Shown here piece after piece: positions 1 to 11,561 of a stretch of 64,000 bases of DNA (within the stretch, counting starts at the first letter, position 1; each line of letters opens with the position of its first letter). The notes beneath the pieces are model-generated. The model saw only the letters and a list, made by a program, of their open reading frames with translations. It was not told the DNA's origin and ran no database searches. The DNA lies in NCBI GenBank assembly GCA_946902985.2, contig OX336389.2, forward strand, positions 281,587,527 to 281,651,526, read 5' to 3'. Origin of the DNA: Meconema thalassinum. Lineage: Eukaryota; Arthropoda; Insecta; Orthoptera; Tettigoniidae. The position numbers and the translations under genes were made by a program.

Positions 1-771
1 CTTTTACTCTCTCATTCCACCATGGTGTCTCTTTACACCGCTTTCTGTTGCTTGTTCTTCCACATACTGCCACTGCAGCTTCCACCATTGTGTTTTTGAA
101 TTGCTTCCATTCCTCTTCCCCTGTTTTAGGATTGTCTGTTGGCATCCTTTCCCTTATTATCTTCTGGAATTCTTCCTTGACTTCCTTTTCCTTGAGTTTC
201 CATACTTTGATTCTACTTTCCTGGTACTCTGTCCTTTGCTATCCTTAACAACTCCCAGGTTCATTACAAGTATTCTGTGGTCGCTATCTAAGGCCTCTGA
301 TGGTATTACCTTTATATCTCTGACACTTCTCTTCATTTCCCAGTCGTACAGCATGTAATCTACCAAAGATTTCTTTGTTAAATCACTGCTGTACCACGTT
401 ACCTTGTGGCTTTCTTTCTTCTGGAACCAGGAGTTGCCTACCACTAAACTGTTTCTCTTGCAAAAATCCAGCAACTTTCTCCCTTCTTCATTCCCGCTAC
501 CCCATCCTTCTGCTCCCAATACATTTTCATATCCTTGCCTTTCACTTCCTACATGAGCATTCAAATCTCCCATGACAATGATGCTCTGACCATTCAACTG
601 CTGTTGTAGCTCCTCCTCAAAGTCTTCCTTCTCTCGAGCTGTACATCCAACTTGAGGGGCATATACCTGGGCTATCTCCAGGCTTCTTCCCTTTACAGTT
701 ACTCTGATCTTCATGATCCTGTCACTTATTCCCTTTACCTCTTCCTTCATTCCATCTCTCACAACTACGTA
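1..771 (-). pseudogene. EEP endonuclease C-terminal half and linker of the RTE-like LINE
   Basis: Minus-strand translation gives the second half of an endonuclease/exonuclease/phosphatase domain: SDRIMKIRV, then QVYAPQVG, IVMGDLNAHVG (catalytic GDLNAH), VVGNSWF, VTWYSSD, a D-Y-M-L motif and SDHRILVMNL (catalytic SDH). These are the expected motifs in the expected order. The frame breaks near position 200. The linker then continues in another frame to the window edge, with a recognisable KETPWWNE motif at about 15-40. Its role would be nicking the target DNA for target-primed reverse transcription. The first half of the domain lies beyond the Tigger insert. Confidence 0.75.
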
Positions 772-1658
772 CATACTCGAATACCACCCGCACATTTTTA
801 CACAAATTCGGACGTGAAAAATTGGGGTGCGGGTCTTATTTGAGTCATCGAAATTTTAAAGATTTAAATTGCCTGCCACGCGCGATATCGGGTGTTTAGA
901 GTATCCGCTAGATGGTGCTAGCTTTCTTCTGGCTATAACTTTGTTTTACCATAAGCATGCGGCGTCATACAGTTACGCGCACGTTCTCCGAGTGTAAACA
1001 TGAATGCTACGAAGCGTTTGCGGTCATTTACTGTGAGTGAGAAATTGAAAGTTGTGAGGGAAGCTGAAGTTATTGGAAATCGTGCCCGGTAGGAAATATG
1101 ATATTGACGAGTCATGTATTCGTGATTGAGCGGGATGACGTCTATGCTACAACCACTGGATGTCTGCGTGAACCGCCCGTTCAAAGCAGCCTTGAAACAG
1201 CTGTATACGGAGTGGATGGCGGCCGGTAAGCACACACTGACTCCAACTGGTTGTATTCAGCGCCCGGAAGTTCAGCTGCTCTGTTCGTGGATTTTGACGG
1301 CATGGAATCGTATCTCGGGAGATCTCACACGGAAGAGCTTCAAGAAATGTAGTATTTCCAATGCTATGGATGGCAGTGATGACGACATTTTGTGGGAAGT
1401 GATGGTGAAAAAAGTTCCGAAGTTGGTACTTCTGATGACGATGAATGAAGTGTTTGTGTCTTTTATTTGTATTTTTAATTGTTTCTGTGTGTTATTTTAG
1501 GACGACTTCAGAACTGTTGGAAACTATTTTGTAGGAATGCTATTCTGTTTATTTAGTAAAGATTGTAAATAGTTTTGAGTATTTTTTTTTTAAATTTTGT
1601 TCTTCAAAATCAGGGTGCGGGTCTTATTCAGGGGCGGGTCGTATTCGAGTAAATACGG
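772..1658 (+). mobile_element. Non-autonomous Tigger/pogo element (TIR CCGTATTTACTCG)
   Basis: The right end reads GGGTCGTATTCGAGTAAATACGG followed by TA. The left end is the inverted match CATACTCGAATACCACCC preceded by TA, so the TA duplication lies at 770-771 and 1659-1660. The 887-bp element sits inside the LINE endonuclease gene. Internally it keeps the two ends of a pogo-type transposase with the middle deleted. The TIR terminus CCGTATTT is shared with several other elements in this window. Confidence 0.8.
1000..1500 (+). pseudogene. Tigger/pogo transposase, N- and C-termini fused by internal deletion
   Basis: From the ATG at 1000 the translation begins MNATKRLRSFTVSEKLKVV, which looks like the CENP-B/psq-type helix-turn-helix of pogo transposases. 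A stop and frameshift follow, with a KYDIDESCIRDW-like second HTH segment. The sequence then jumps directly to the end of the DDE domain: GMTSMLQPLDV, containing the last catalytic Asp, NRPFK, and SNAMDGSDDD near the C-terminus. The first two catalytic acidic residues and about 200 residues are missing, so the copy cannot be active. Frame changes are visible at about 1095-1130. Confidence 0.7.
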
Positions 1659-1659
1659 T

Positions 1660-1940
1660 ACTCCTACTCCGCTGCTCCTTCCTTCACTGTTCCCACTCCA
1701 GTACAACCGGTACCCTTTCCTCAGTTCCCTGCGACCTTCTCCTTTCCATCTTGTTTCTGCCAAGCCCAGTACATCCAGTTTCCTTCTCTCCATCACATCT
1801 ACAATCTCCTCCACTTTTCCTGTCAGTGTCTTTATGTTTAATGTCCCAACTCGTAGTCCATTAGCATATCCGGGACGTCGTCGTTTGCATCCGTCCTTTC
1901 CGAGGCCTGTTCCTGGTTTGAAAGCAAATATGATATCCAC
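1660..1940 (-). pseudogene. EEP endonuclease N-terminal half of the RTE-like LINE
   Basis: Minus-strand translation from the ATG at 1940 gives LRVGTLNIKTL (catalytic N of the first EEP motif), then LDVLGLAETRW (catalytic E), YRLYWSGN and SSGVGV. This is the normal start of the endonuclease that continues at 1-771. The reading frame runs into the Tigger TIR at 1658, which adds a few spurious residues. Confidence 0.75.
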
Positions 1941-2561
1941 TACTGGCTTGCTAGGCCTATCGTAGCTTCACCAGAGCCCCGTCAGCCGTCACTTTTCAGG
2001 GTTCCCATAGAGCCTTCACAGCTACCGTAGCGGTCCCGGGGCACACAAAGTCCCCACTGTACTTCACCCCTACAGGCAATCCCCTACTTCATGCCGTTGC
2101 CCGTCTCCCACCACGCGGAGGAGGGGTTGGACTTGTGGGAGACAATAAAATTATGATAATAATAATAATTCTAAAAATCAAGTGATAGGATTTTTCTACT
2201 AAATTGTGATGTAAACAAACCTTTAGGCTGAGATTCTAAGAACTACTAATAAACATGCTAAACTTAACTTACTTTGATGACCAATCTTTAGCTATTGCTG
2301 TACGCGACATATTTGATACAATTGCTGATTAATCCCGATTTGTGAGACGACGGTCAGGTAATGACGTGTTTAAACACGGTTGTTAATTTGACAATGCGAC
2401 ACCAGACATAAAGTGAATTCATGCTATTGCCAACATAATTTTTCTCTCCCGTATACACTTATGACCATTCGTGACAAAGAGTGAGGATGCGTGTAGGCAG
2501 GCAGGGGTGCCTATTGCGCAAACTTAGGAGGGTTCTCCAATTTGTTATTAATTTAATAATA

Positions 2562-2655
2562 ATGTTATTGGTTTTACGTCCCTTTTAACTACCCTGGCTT
2601 TTAGAGACGCCGGGTTGCCGGAATTTTGCCCCGAAGGGGATCTTTAACGTGTTAT
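2562..2655 (+). repeat. Fragment of a dispersed retroposon (GTTATTGGTTTTACGTCC type)
   Basis: The stretch GTTATTGGTTTTACGTCCC..AGACGCCGGGTTGCCGGAATTTTG has the look of a common insect interspersed repeat, with a GC-rich island in AT-rich surroundings. I recognise the pattern but cannot assign the family or find a target duplication, so the ends are approximate. Confidence 0.35.
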
Positions 2656-3484
2656 TCATTTGTGCTGTTAATAGATTAGTATTTCTTTCTCATAAGTTAG
2701 GAAAGAAATGTGCATAGCTTTGCTTTCTAGTAAATTTTGGAATAAATGCATCTCGTTTAAATCGTTGAGATTTAATTTCAAATAGGAATAGCTTAGATAA
2801 CAGAAACGTTAAATGTTAAGAGATGACACCATCATAGCGTAGTCATTATACTTATTGTGCAGTAAATGTAACAACATCTTTGCATTGTAAGCAAGTAAAT
2901 ATCTTTCTTTGCTGCAAATTTGTGCCTGTATTATTAATTATTATTGCAATCTCCTAAGTAATTGGACAGGGATACGTTACGTGTCATACTCTTGCTCTTT
3001 TGTTTTTCGAGTCATTTTGTAGGTCTTCAAGAGGCTTCACAGGTTATTTTGAATGGAGATTAGTAAATTCTTGTTAGGGCAGATTAGCACGGACTAGGCG
3101 TTTTTCACCTCTAAGTAGGCGAGGGGCCTGTTTTCTTTGTGAATAAAATCAGTGTGATTTAAATGTAAGCCTGGCCTCCTTATTGTATTTTTGTGTGTTT
3201 GTATTCCTCAGGACTGGTAGTTTATAATCTCTCACTTACCAGACACCCCCGAGTTAAGTTTCCTTGTGTTTTCCCAGTCCAAGAATGCATTCCTCCCCAT
3301 CCTATATTTCTCGTTGGAGGAGGGTCTCGGAAGGGCGGGCCATTTTAAGGTCTGTGGCTCCCCGAAACCCTTGTCAAATGGGCACAATATGAATATAAAA
3401 TATGTTTATGACAATGGAATTAACATCATACATGTTACTAATACCAAGAAAGAATAATAGGGGGAATAAAAAAAAACATGTCCG

Positions 3485-3565
3485 AAGTGGGATTTGCACT
3501 ATTTCCAGCATTGCATAAACAACTCAGAGCCTGCAACGCAACCACTTACGCTACGAAGACAAAGG
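3485..3565 (-). pseudogene. tRNA-like remnant (decayed tRNA pseudogene or SINE head)
   Basis: On the minus strand, TAGCGTAAGTGGTTG resembles a pol III A box. About 50 nt downstream, GTGCAAATCCC is a degenerate B box. The acceptor arms do not pair, so this is not a functional tRNA. The spacing is wider than in a normal tRNA. Confidence 0.35.
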
Positions 3566-4014
3566 GGAGAGAGCGTGTCCTATTTAGCTAACTAAACAAT
3601 GTATACAAACAACTGCCAGTTCTCCTAAATACTTTGTTCATATCATTTTAAGCTTTTGCCATGAATAAGGTCTTCTTTATTTCCCTTCCTTTATAATTAT
3701 GTTCCAGAAAATCTCAAGGAAGCATCGCAAACAACGAACAGTGCTACATGCTTCTTGACCAGTCCGATATCTTTCTCCACGGTGAAACCGAGTCTACGCC
3801 TGCATGAGTACAGTTAAGAGCATTTAAGTAATTACGAACCCAAATGACCTCGTGAAATGCATCGACGATAACCATGCACTAATTCTCTTATTTAAGTTAA
3901 ATAGGGATTAACTAACTAATTGTTAATAAAGAGTTGGTGTAAACGACCCAGCAGACGTTGCATATACTTTCCTTGCTACACTCAGCTGAACTCGCTGCTT
4001 TCTGGATCAAACTA

Positions 4015-5232
4015 CGAAGGTCACTCCAAAATTAACGCACCACATTTTAAAAAAATGCAAGGTTTTATTCTATCCCCCCCTTTTAGCTTTCACAATATAT
4101 AGATACATCCTTTAGGCACAAAATGTCATTTCTCCACATAATCTCTGCCCCCTTTTGGAGTACCTTATGGCACCTTGGGACGAGTGCATGTATTCCTGCA
4201 CGGTGAAAGTCTGGCTCGGCAAGTCTAAGCCACAGTGTAACAGACTTCACGATGGAGTAGTCTTCAAACCTCTGCCTGCGAAACGCGTTCTTGGGTTTAC
4301 CAAAGGGATGGTAATCAGAGGGTGCCGAACGAGAGTCATTAGGCGGAGGTTGCAATGTTGTCCATCCTGCATTTGTATAATATCTTGATTTTGAGGCTGT
4401 GCGATATCATGCATAAGCACGACATCCTGCCGGTGTGGTCGAACACCATTCCGGAGTCTAAAATAGACATAAATTAATTTTCCACCAGGTCAATACTTGC
4501 ATCTTCAGGAGATCGTGAAGTTCCTTTAAGGTTATCACACATGCATCGGAATTGATGGCGATTCTCTGAGGCATAACGACCACAAGCACAAGTCTCTTGA
4601 AATCCCAGAGAATGGTAGCTATCATTTTTCCTGCTTTGAATTTAGTTCTTTGGGTGAATTTGCATGATGCCACTCCATTCATTGCCTCTTTATCACCGGC
4701 AGACATCTTTCAACCAACCCATTACAATTCTTGAAAGAAGTCATCTTCAACATTCTCGTACAAAGCCAAGAGTTCGCTGCATTTGCTTCTTCACGGGCTG
4801 CAGTCATTATTTTCGGAACAGTCACACGTTGGTTGGTTGAAACCACATAGTTAACGTGCTCGAAGGTTGTGTGCCACAGCGAGGAGAATCGTCAATTCTG
4901 ACATGCCTGCCCAATAACATTTGCTCCCAGCGACTTACTATACAGAGATCAACAGTGTCAGCCTCACACACATGTTGCAGCCTCTTGTGAATGTTCCCCA
5001 CTGTCTCATTCTCACAACACAGGGACTCTATGACAGCACGATGCTTGTGAGGGACATTAAGTCAGTGGCCGTCTTGAATGAGTACTATGACCGCGCCATG
5101 CATGAGGACCGGTTGAATTAGAACCGATTACAAACGGGAAGGATGCTTCTACGTTCCCTATAAATAGGGAAGGTGCAGAATAAAAATTGGAGGTCTTAAA
5201 AATGTGGTGCATTAATTCTGGAGTGACCCTCG
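4015..5232 (-). mobile_element. Mariner-type element, degenerate, long TIRs
   Basis: Inverted termini: the left end GGTCACTCCAAAATTAACGC matches the right end read in reverse (GGTCACTCCAGAATTAATGC), and both continue into ACCACATTTT. TA precedes the left end at 4013-4014, but the right-hand TA is not preserved. The body carries a decayed mariner transposase on the minus strand. Confidence 0.8.
4100..5112 (-). pseudogene. Mariner transposase, multiply frameshifted
   Basis: Minus-strand pieces appear in transposase order. An N-terminal HTH resembling CENETVGNIHKRLQHVCEAD and VSRWEQ lies at about 4930-5080. AGKMIATILWDFKRLVLVV lies at about 4560-4650, where the catalytic block around the first Asp is normally found. 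RPHRQDVVLMHDIAQPQ, the second catalytic block (normally HDNARPH), lies at about 4400-4450. APSDYHPFG, the C-terminal D motif region, lies at about 4290-4330. Several frameshifts and stops separate these blocks, so no active enzyme is made. Confidence 0.75.
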
Positions 5233-5447
5233 GAAATGAGTCGGCTGCCTTTGCTTTCAGTAGTTCCCTAACCTTTTATGTTTTCCTTACCAAGGATAAT
5301 TGAGATTAACAGTTTCTTCTAACCTTATTTATGAAGTCTGGTTACAGTTTACTTTGTTGTGTTGTACTTTTCTTTCTTCGGACCCTTTGTACGTGATGCT
5401 TACATCAACTTGGCTATTGTCTTCGGTATTTGCACTGAACCAGTTAA

Positions 5448-6818
5448 CCCCTCAGGCCGGCTATTTAATCCGGAGGTGTTTACTTCTCCGGCGGTATTTA
5501 AATTGAAGCTCAATAGAGGTTTGGACACCAACAAGGTAAAAAATTAATAATGTTAAATCTACGAAATATAACGTAATGACATTTTTAGGATTACTTACCG
5601 AAATCATGTCCAATGTTTCTCAGTAATATATGTGACGACTGCTTTTCAGGGTTGTCCATAATCACGCGCAATATTTACAAAATTATAATAATTTGATAAG
5701 TTCCACTTTTGGTATTTGTTTCAGGTATATTTACAATGAAAGCAAGATATTCACATGATAATGTTCAATCTACATATATACATAATTGTCGGGTATAATT
5801 TCCAGGAACACAATGTAAATATCGCAATATTAATTCTAACCTGTCCTTTGGCATTGTTTGAGGTAATATAGGAGTGAAATAGCTCATTGGGGTAGGTTTC
5901 TGCATTATCCCATCAACAATACAAGCTCTGAACATATAAATGTTGTCCCCTGTCACTGACTCTCACTTCCTGGCACGCGACCTTGGTTTCAAGGGCGTGC
6001 CACTCTTCATTCTGCCGCATATATATCTGTTTCTCAAACAATTAGTTCAATCACTTTGTCGAAAACGGCAAAAAACAGGCGTGAAATGCTTTCTTGTACC
6101 CGGCATACCCGTGAATGAGATCTTTTGAGTACTCGTGACGAGGTCTACCTCTAGCCACAAACACTGAACAGCAGTCGTTGTTATTACAGCTGTAGCTATA
6201 TCTTCTTCATCTGGGCTGTCCGCCGTTTCTCCAATGACATCATGCTGTGCATAGTCCGTATCACTACCGAAAATATCGCTTCCCTACTCATCACTTCCAC
6301 TACTGTCATCTATCAAACCAATAATATCTGCACTCGTAAGAGAATGAGACAGCCCAGCAATTATTCATCTGCGACTGAGCAGCCTCTAGCTTGCGAAGCA
6401 AAAATTATCTACTAAGTAATTGCCATCGGTGCTTCCCCTTCATAAGTGACATAAATTGTCAAGTTAGATATAGTTCACAAAATAATCTCGAGATGGCAGG
6501 AAAGGATGTGGTACCTTCTTGAGCAACTAACCTGAAACTCAATAGAGCGCGTTTCATGTTCCTTCCCTGATCGATATGAGTTGTCAAAAGCAACGGATAT
6601 CGATCAACTTCGTATTAGTTCTAATTATGAAACAGAGATGGCATGAAAGTACATAACTTCACGGTTCATAACGTGAAAGAAGATCTCGCGAAGCAGCAGT
6701 GTTTCATGCGTAATAGGCATTCTATCTTCCGCCTGCACCGGACGTTTGTGGTACGTCGAACCGGCTGAACGAGTAGAGTCCAGCGGACGTACAGTGTACG
6801 GCGAACCGGCTTGAGGGG
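5448..6818 (-). mobile_element. piggyBac-like element flanked by TTAA
   Basis: TTAA occurs at 5444-5447 and 6819-6822. It is followed inward by matching inverted termini: CCCCTCAGGCCGG on the left and CCCCTCAAGCCGG on the right read in reverse. TTAA duplication is the hallmark of piggyBac. The 1.37-kb body is too short for an autonomous element of the usual 2-3 kb and contains only the first part of a transposase, so the 3' half is deleted. Confidence 0.8.
5765..6320 (-). pseudogene. piggyBac transposase, N-terminal part
   Basis: On the minus strand an acidic N-terminal region (DDSSGSDE.., SPDEED) at about 6210-6320 is followed, after frameshifts, by IMQKPTPMSYFTPILPQTM and KDRLELILRYLHC at 5790-5890. 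The latter matches the KPT..SYF...M..DRF..I.R.LHF block at the start of the DDE_Tnp_1_7 domain. The catalytic Asp residues and the C-terminal Cys-rich domain are absent here. Confidence 0.7.
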
Positions 6819-6822
6819 TTAA

Positions 6823-9536
6823 CAATCAAGACATTGCAAAATTTCTCACACAGAGGTATAAGTTGTAACAGATTTTTGATAATTTTTTCATGAAGATTGT
6901 AATTAGCTTCCAGTTGAGGATCATGCACTGTTATGTCAAAGGTTGTAGCACTGCAGCTACAGTACTGTGGGTATTTAAGGAGAATTCAACAAAATCTAGG
7001 GAATAATCATTATCAACGGTTCGACTAACTATGTCACCATCGCCAAAAGTCTATTTTTCTAAAACAACAACGGCAAAGTTGCAGGAGGACTCCTACACCA
7101 CTTTCATACTATACAAATGGTTCTTGGCAAGTCTTCCGTGTCAGAACATTGAAATCCTGGTCAACAAGAAATCAGGCACTCTTTAAATCTAATATGCCAA
7201 CATATATGGTAACTTCAGCAAACTTTGGGCAGCAAACAGCTACAAACAAAATTTTGATTTAGGCAGTAACACAGAATTACCTCCTTTGAGCTACATTATA
7301 AGATGGAGGACCATCTCAAGGGGCAAGTGCGGTACATTTAGGATATGTACCCTCATAGCAACAAATGGCGTACAAACAAGCATTTGATGTTCACATGAAC
7401 AACCAGTCTCAATCGAAAGTTTATTTCTCGCTGTGCAGGGTCATACAGACCTTTTTGACAATGGGTCTATTTTCTTGCCATATAAACTTTTGAAATTCCA
7501 AATAGTGTAGAACCAAGTAGAAATTGGCATCCTCAGGATTTAGCAGACTCTGTTTAATTCTAATTCAAAAAAAGTACTATGCTGGCAATCCTCTCCACAA
7601 TCAGATAACCAAGTAGTTGAAGCACATTTTGGGTATGAACTGTTTAATAAAAAAAAAACGAGTATCCACAATATAAACAGCTCAACACATGGAAATTGCA
7701 ATAAGCATGTTTAATCTAATAATAGGCATAATAACAAATTGAACCAACCGAGTTGCCTCCAAGGGAACAGAGGGACTTTCCTCCATCACACAAAATACAT
7801 CAACACAACTAGATACTGTACGACAAACACACACCACATAGCATTGCATTCCACAGAGGTACGTTCACCCACACTGGCAGTGAGCCGAGCAAGAATAACA
7901 GAACTTGCAACAAGTACTGGTTGCACAGAGAAAAAGATAACACAAAAATGGAAGCGGTAGCACAAGGTAAACATATTTTCGAGTACATGACTTATCTTTG
8001 CTGATGGCATTATCCACTTTCAAAACATTGCCCTAGATATTGACACTCAATACACACACTGTAGAATGAGTGAAACTTACATCTCCTTCCAAATCACATT
8101 CTGTTCCCTCAAGACAGACCTGTTGTCAAAAATAGGCAATTTACAATGGAAATTCTATTTTGTAATCATTCATAATGTAGGTAAAGAGTAACTCCTAAAA
8201 CTGTCCAGAATGGAACACAGATGTTTTGCATTACCATACCACCCTATACTCAAATTAGCCATAATCATTCTCATTTGACTTAAAGAATGAATAAATGAAT
8301 GAATGAACGAACTCATCCTAAAAGAGAAGAAATTAAAAAAACAAAAACAAAAAAAAAAAACAATTGAAAGATGAAACCTTTCCAAACATTAGAACATGTA
8401 TTACATTAAATCATGCCCATTTGGAGTATATCTTCACCTTCTTCTGTCTTGTCAGATAATGACACCACTACCATACTTATTTCCAGGATTCTTGCTTTAA
8501 TGTAGCTTTCCTGCTATCTTCAGCAACAACTATCCAGTTTATAGGTTATTAATGCAAATGACTAAATCTTATAATTCCTCCTTTTACTCAGAAAAATACT
8601 CTCCATTTAGTGGAAATTCAATGTTATTCTGAACGTGATGGTTTATTATAAATATCTATACTGCATGTATCACCTCAGATTTACCAGGTGCCTTTCTCAG
8701 GTGGAAGATATTTTCAATTGCTTGTTTCTCTTATACATCAGTCACTTTGTGCTGAACGCCAGTTCTAAAAGCTGAATGAGTCTTTAACATATTCTAGTCT
8801 TTAATGAACAGAATGCCCTCAGCACTAGTAGTTATTCGAAGGTTTTCAAATGCAAGTAATTAATTTTCTTTTGCTTTGTTTTCGTATTTCTCTTCACACT
8901 GATATCTCCAAAAGATGGGAAGCTAACTGAAAAGCAAGTCGTTGCCTGTTACGTGCATATCTGCCTCACGTGGAAGATGGTTCTGCTTACTAAGTTGCTT
9001 CATTCACCTTTGATGTTTCTTTATTACATTCATCAGTTTCCTTCATTATTGTAATTACAAAGAACATTCGCAGCAACAGCTATTCAGTTTATAGTGTGCT
9101 GCTCAATTCACGGGCATAATGTCATTCCTAAAATATAAACAAGTTCTTCGACTGGGTCCGCAGAAACCTCATTAAATTTCAAATTAATATTATGTACCCT
9201 CAGCTCTTGAACTGAAGGATGAACAATACATACATCTTAACAATACGTTTTACTGTCGTCAATAATGATCAACGTATGTGCAGACATGGTCGTCAAGATT
9301 GCACGATTATTATGAACTGTGTTGTTCATGATCTCCCACTTCTGGAAAATCTAGAAGGATTTTCGAATGTGTTGTTATACCATGATGATGACTGTGCACT
9401 TTAGGGTCTTTATGTGTGCCCAGCCCCTTGTTGTTTAGTTTTGTTTGGCCATTGTTAGCTACCATCCTGACCATTGTCATGGCTAGATTTATATTTGAAT
9501 TTACTTGTACTCACTTAAGCTTTGATGATGGCAGTC
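6823..9536. other. Non-coding, AT-rich stretch
   Basis: I see no recognisable gene. It contains a short GAAT/GAAC microsatellite on the opposite strand of 8280-8312 and an A-rich run around 8333-8361. Open frames here are short and lack family motifs. Confidence 0.6.
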
Positions 9537-10480
9537 CTTGTTGTTGTTGTTTGTCTTCAGTGTTTTGACTGGTTTGATGCACCTCTCCAGGCTGCCCTGT
9601 CCTGAGCTAATCGTTTCATCTCTCCATAGCTAATACACCCTACATCCGAAGCAATCTGCTTAATGTATTTTAACCTCGGTCTACCCCTACAGTTTTTGTC
9701 CTCGACCTTTCCTTTCATAACTGCGCTTACTATTCCTGGGTGTCTTAGTATGTGACCTACCAACCTATCTCTTCTTTTCATTAGCAGTCGCCAGAAACAT
9801 CTCTCCTCTCTCACTCGTCTTAATACCTTTTAGTTTGTTACCTTATCTACCCATCTGATCATCATTCTCCTGTAACACCACATTTCAAACGCTTCAATTC
9901 TCCTCTTTTCTGCTGCACCAACAGTCCAAGTTTCACTTCCATAGAGTGCCACGCTCCAGACAAAGGCATTCAAAAATGTCTTCTAAATACCTAAATCTAT
10001 ATTTGATGCCAACAGATTCCTTTTCTGTAGAAATGCTTTCCTTGCCTGAGCCAACCTACTTTGCTTCGTCCATCACTGATTATTTTGCTTCCTAAGTAAC
10101 TAAAGACTCCTACTTCCATTAGCTTTTCACCTGCCAATTTGATGTCCATAGAGGTGTCTGATTTAATTATTTATTTGTTTAACATTTATTGATGTTCATC
10201 ATGAATTCTTTCCTCAAGACAGAGTCCATACCATTCAAAAACTCATTCAAATCCTCGGGCGTGTCGGCCAAGATGACTATGTCAACAGCAAATCTCAGAG
10301 TTGAAATTATTTCTCCTTGAATCTTCACTCCCACTTTAAATTTATTATTTATGAGAATGTGTGGCCAGCCTTCTGGTGGTTTCCCTTCTTTATTCTTATT
10401 TTTCCAACCCTTGTGTGGTTGATATAGCCACACATGGTAACATGAACTTTTACGCCTCAGGGCGATGTTCTGAAACGTCA
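9537..10480 (-). mobile_element. RTE-like LINE 3' end with (CAA)n tail, degenerate
   Basis: Minus-strand translation shows the end of the RT fingers/palm as LRFAVDIVILADTPEDL, where the usual FADD box is mutated to FAVD, then LNGMDSVLRKEF at about 10190-10290. After stops come remnants of a LYGSETWT-like block and, at 9557-9814, LVGHILRHPGIVS..CRGRPRLKYIKQI..AAWR. This is the conserved C-terminal tail of such LINEs. The 3' end runs into repeated CAA on the minus strand (TTGTTGTTGTT at 9537-9549), as expected for a tail. It is a 5'-truncated, inactive copy. Confidence 0.75.
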
Positions 10481-11561
10481 ATTGTTTCTCTCAGAGTGAC
10501 CTCCTTGGTTCAAAGCCAGCTAGCTAGCTCCTTGTTCATTTTCATTTTACGTTAGAGCATTATTCTTCATTCCCCACCTACCACCTTGGGTTTCCGTTTA
10601 GATAGGTATTTTTCCCTTGCTTTTTATTTTGTTCCAGATTTTTGCTATGTATCTTCTGGTTTCCTGGAATATATGATAATTTTTCTTTTCTTTTTTCAAA
10701 AGGTTATTTTTCCCTATCTCGAACAATATCCGGCATTCATCTCCCGGCATCTGAGTAACCATCCCACCGCCCACTCCCCGGTTTTCCATGGTTCCCCTTC
10801 CTCCCCTCCAGTGTAGCAGAGTCAAGGGGAGCGAAAGGGGCACTGTATCTCCGTTCGTGGTGGGAACTCGTTCCGGCACGATGGGGTGTGTATATATATA
10901 GGTATCCTCCATTTGGAAGTTGACTTTGCAAAGTGGTTTCCACTGTAACTTCTATCAACATTCACAGTCCGAGGTCAGTTTTAAAAGTGTTAATCACACC
11001 TTGTTCCGTCATTCGGGCAGGAACCAAGTCATTGAAGAGCGACGAGCGATATTGCCGAACAATATACTGTACTTTGACAGTTTCACTTATAAGATTACCT
11101 TCACACTGAAGCTGCTCAGTCAAATTATCATCATGATATTTTCTTACACAAATTAAGTCATATTTCTAGCAACCATTAGATATTGGCAATTGTTCTCCTT
11201 GAATAGTGTGTTTAGTTGTTCATTTTAGGTGATATAGAAGTAATCCAGTTGACGCTAGTCGATATAATTTTATATGCAATGTCATATATCGCATTTTGGA
11301 AACTGACAAAGGCTGGAACAGGGTACACTCAACCTCATGAGGACAATTGCTCAGAGAGGCATGACCCTGGTCAAGAAAACCAAGATTAATGGTTGAGGGG
11401 ACCCGACATGCTGACCATGCATCACCCCACTATCTGGAGGCCAACAGGGCTATGCAGCGGTCACTTGGAAGGCCAAGGCCCATCAGGGGCCAAGTACCAC
11501 GTTACATTCTTTATCTTGCATAGTAATGTGCATGCCATATGACTGTATTGCTTCTTTATTA
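10481..11561. other. Non-coding stretch before the Tigger MITE
   Basis: There is no recognisable gene. A short TA microsatellite occurs at about 10890-10901. The segment 11400-11560 may be part of a decayed SINE body that resumes after the MITE at 13044, where GGTTTGATTCC resembles a pol III B box. That link is tentative. Confidence 0.5.

Larger units (their letters stand above)
1..2147 (-). mobile_element. RTE-like non-LTR retrotransposon, 5' part, split by a Tigger
   Basis: Read on the minus strand, this is the 5' end, endonuclease domain and start of the pre-RT linker of an RTE-type LINE. The reverse transcriptase would lie to the left of the window. The GC-rich 5' leader lies at about 1960-2147, next to an AT-rich ATT-repeat flank. 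The coding region is interrupted at 772-1658 by a DNA transposon that duplicated a TA. Frameshifts near 200 show that the copy is dead. RTE copies are usually 5'-truncated, so one that keeps its 5' end is less common. The clade is inferred from the endonuclease motifs. Confidence 0.75.
2148..4014. other. Intergenic or intronic sequence without a recognisable gene
   Basis: AT-rich sequence with frequent stops in all frames. It holds a short dispersed-repeat fragment at about 2562-2655 and a tRNA-like remnant at about 3485-3565, listed separately. I see no other coding or RNA gene. Confidence 0.6.
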
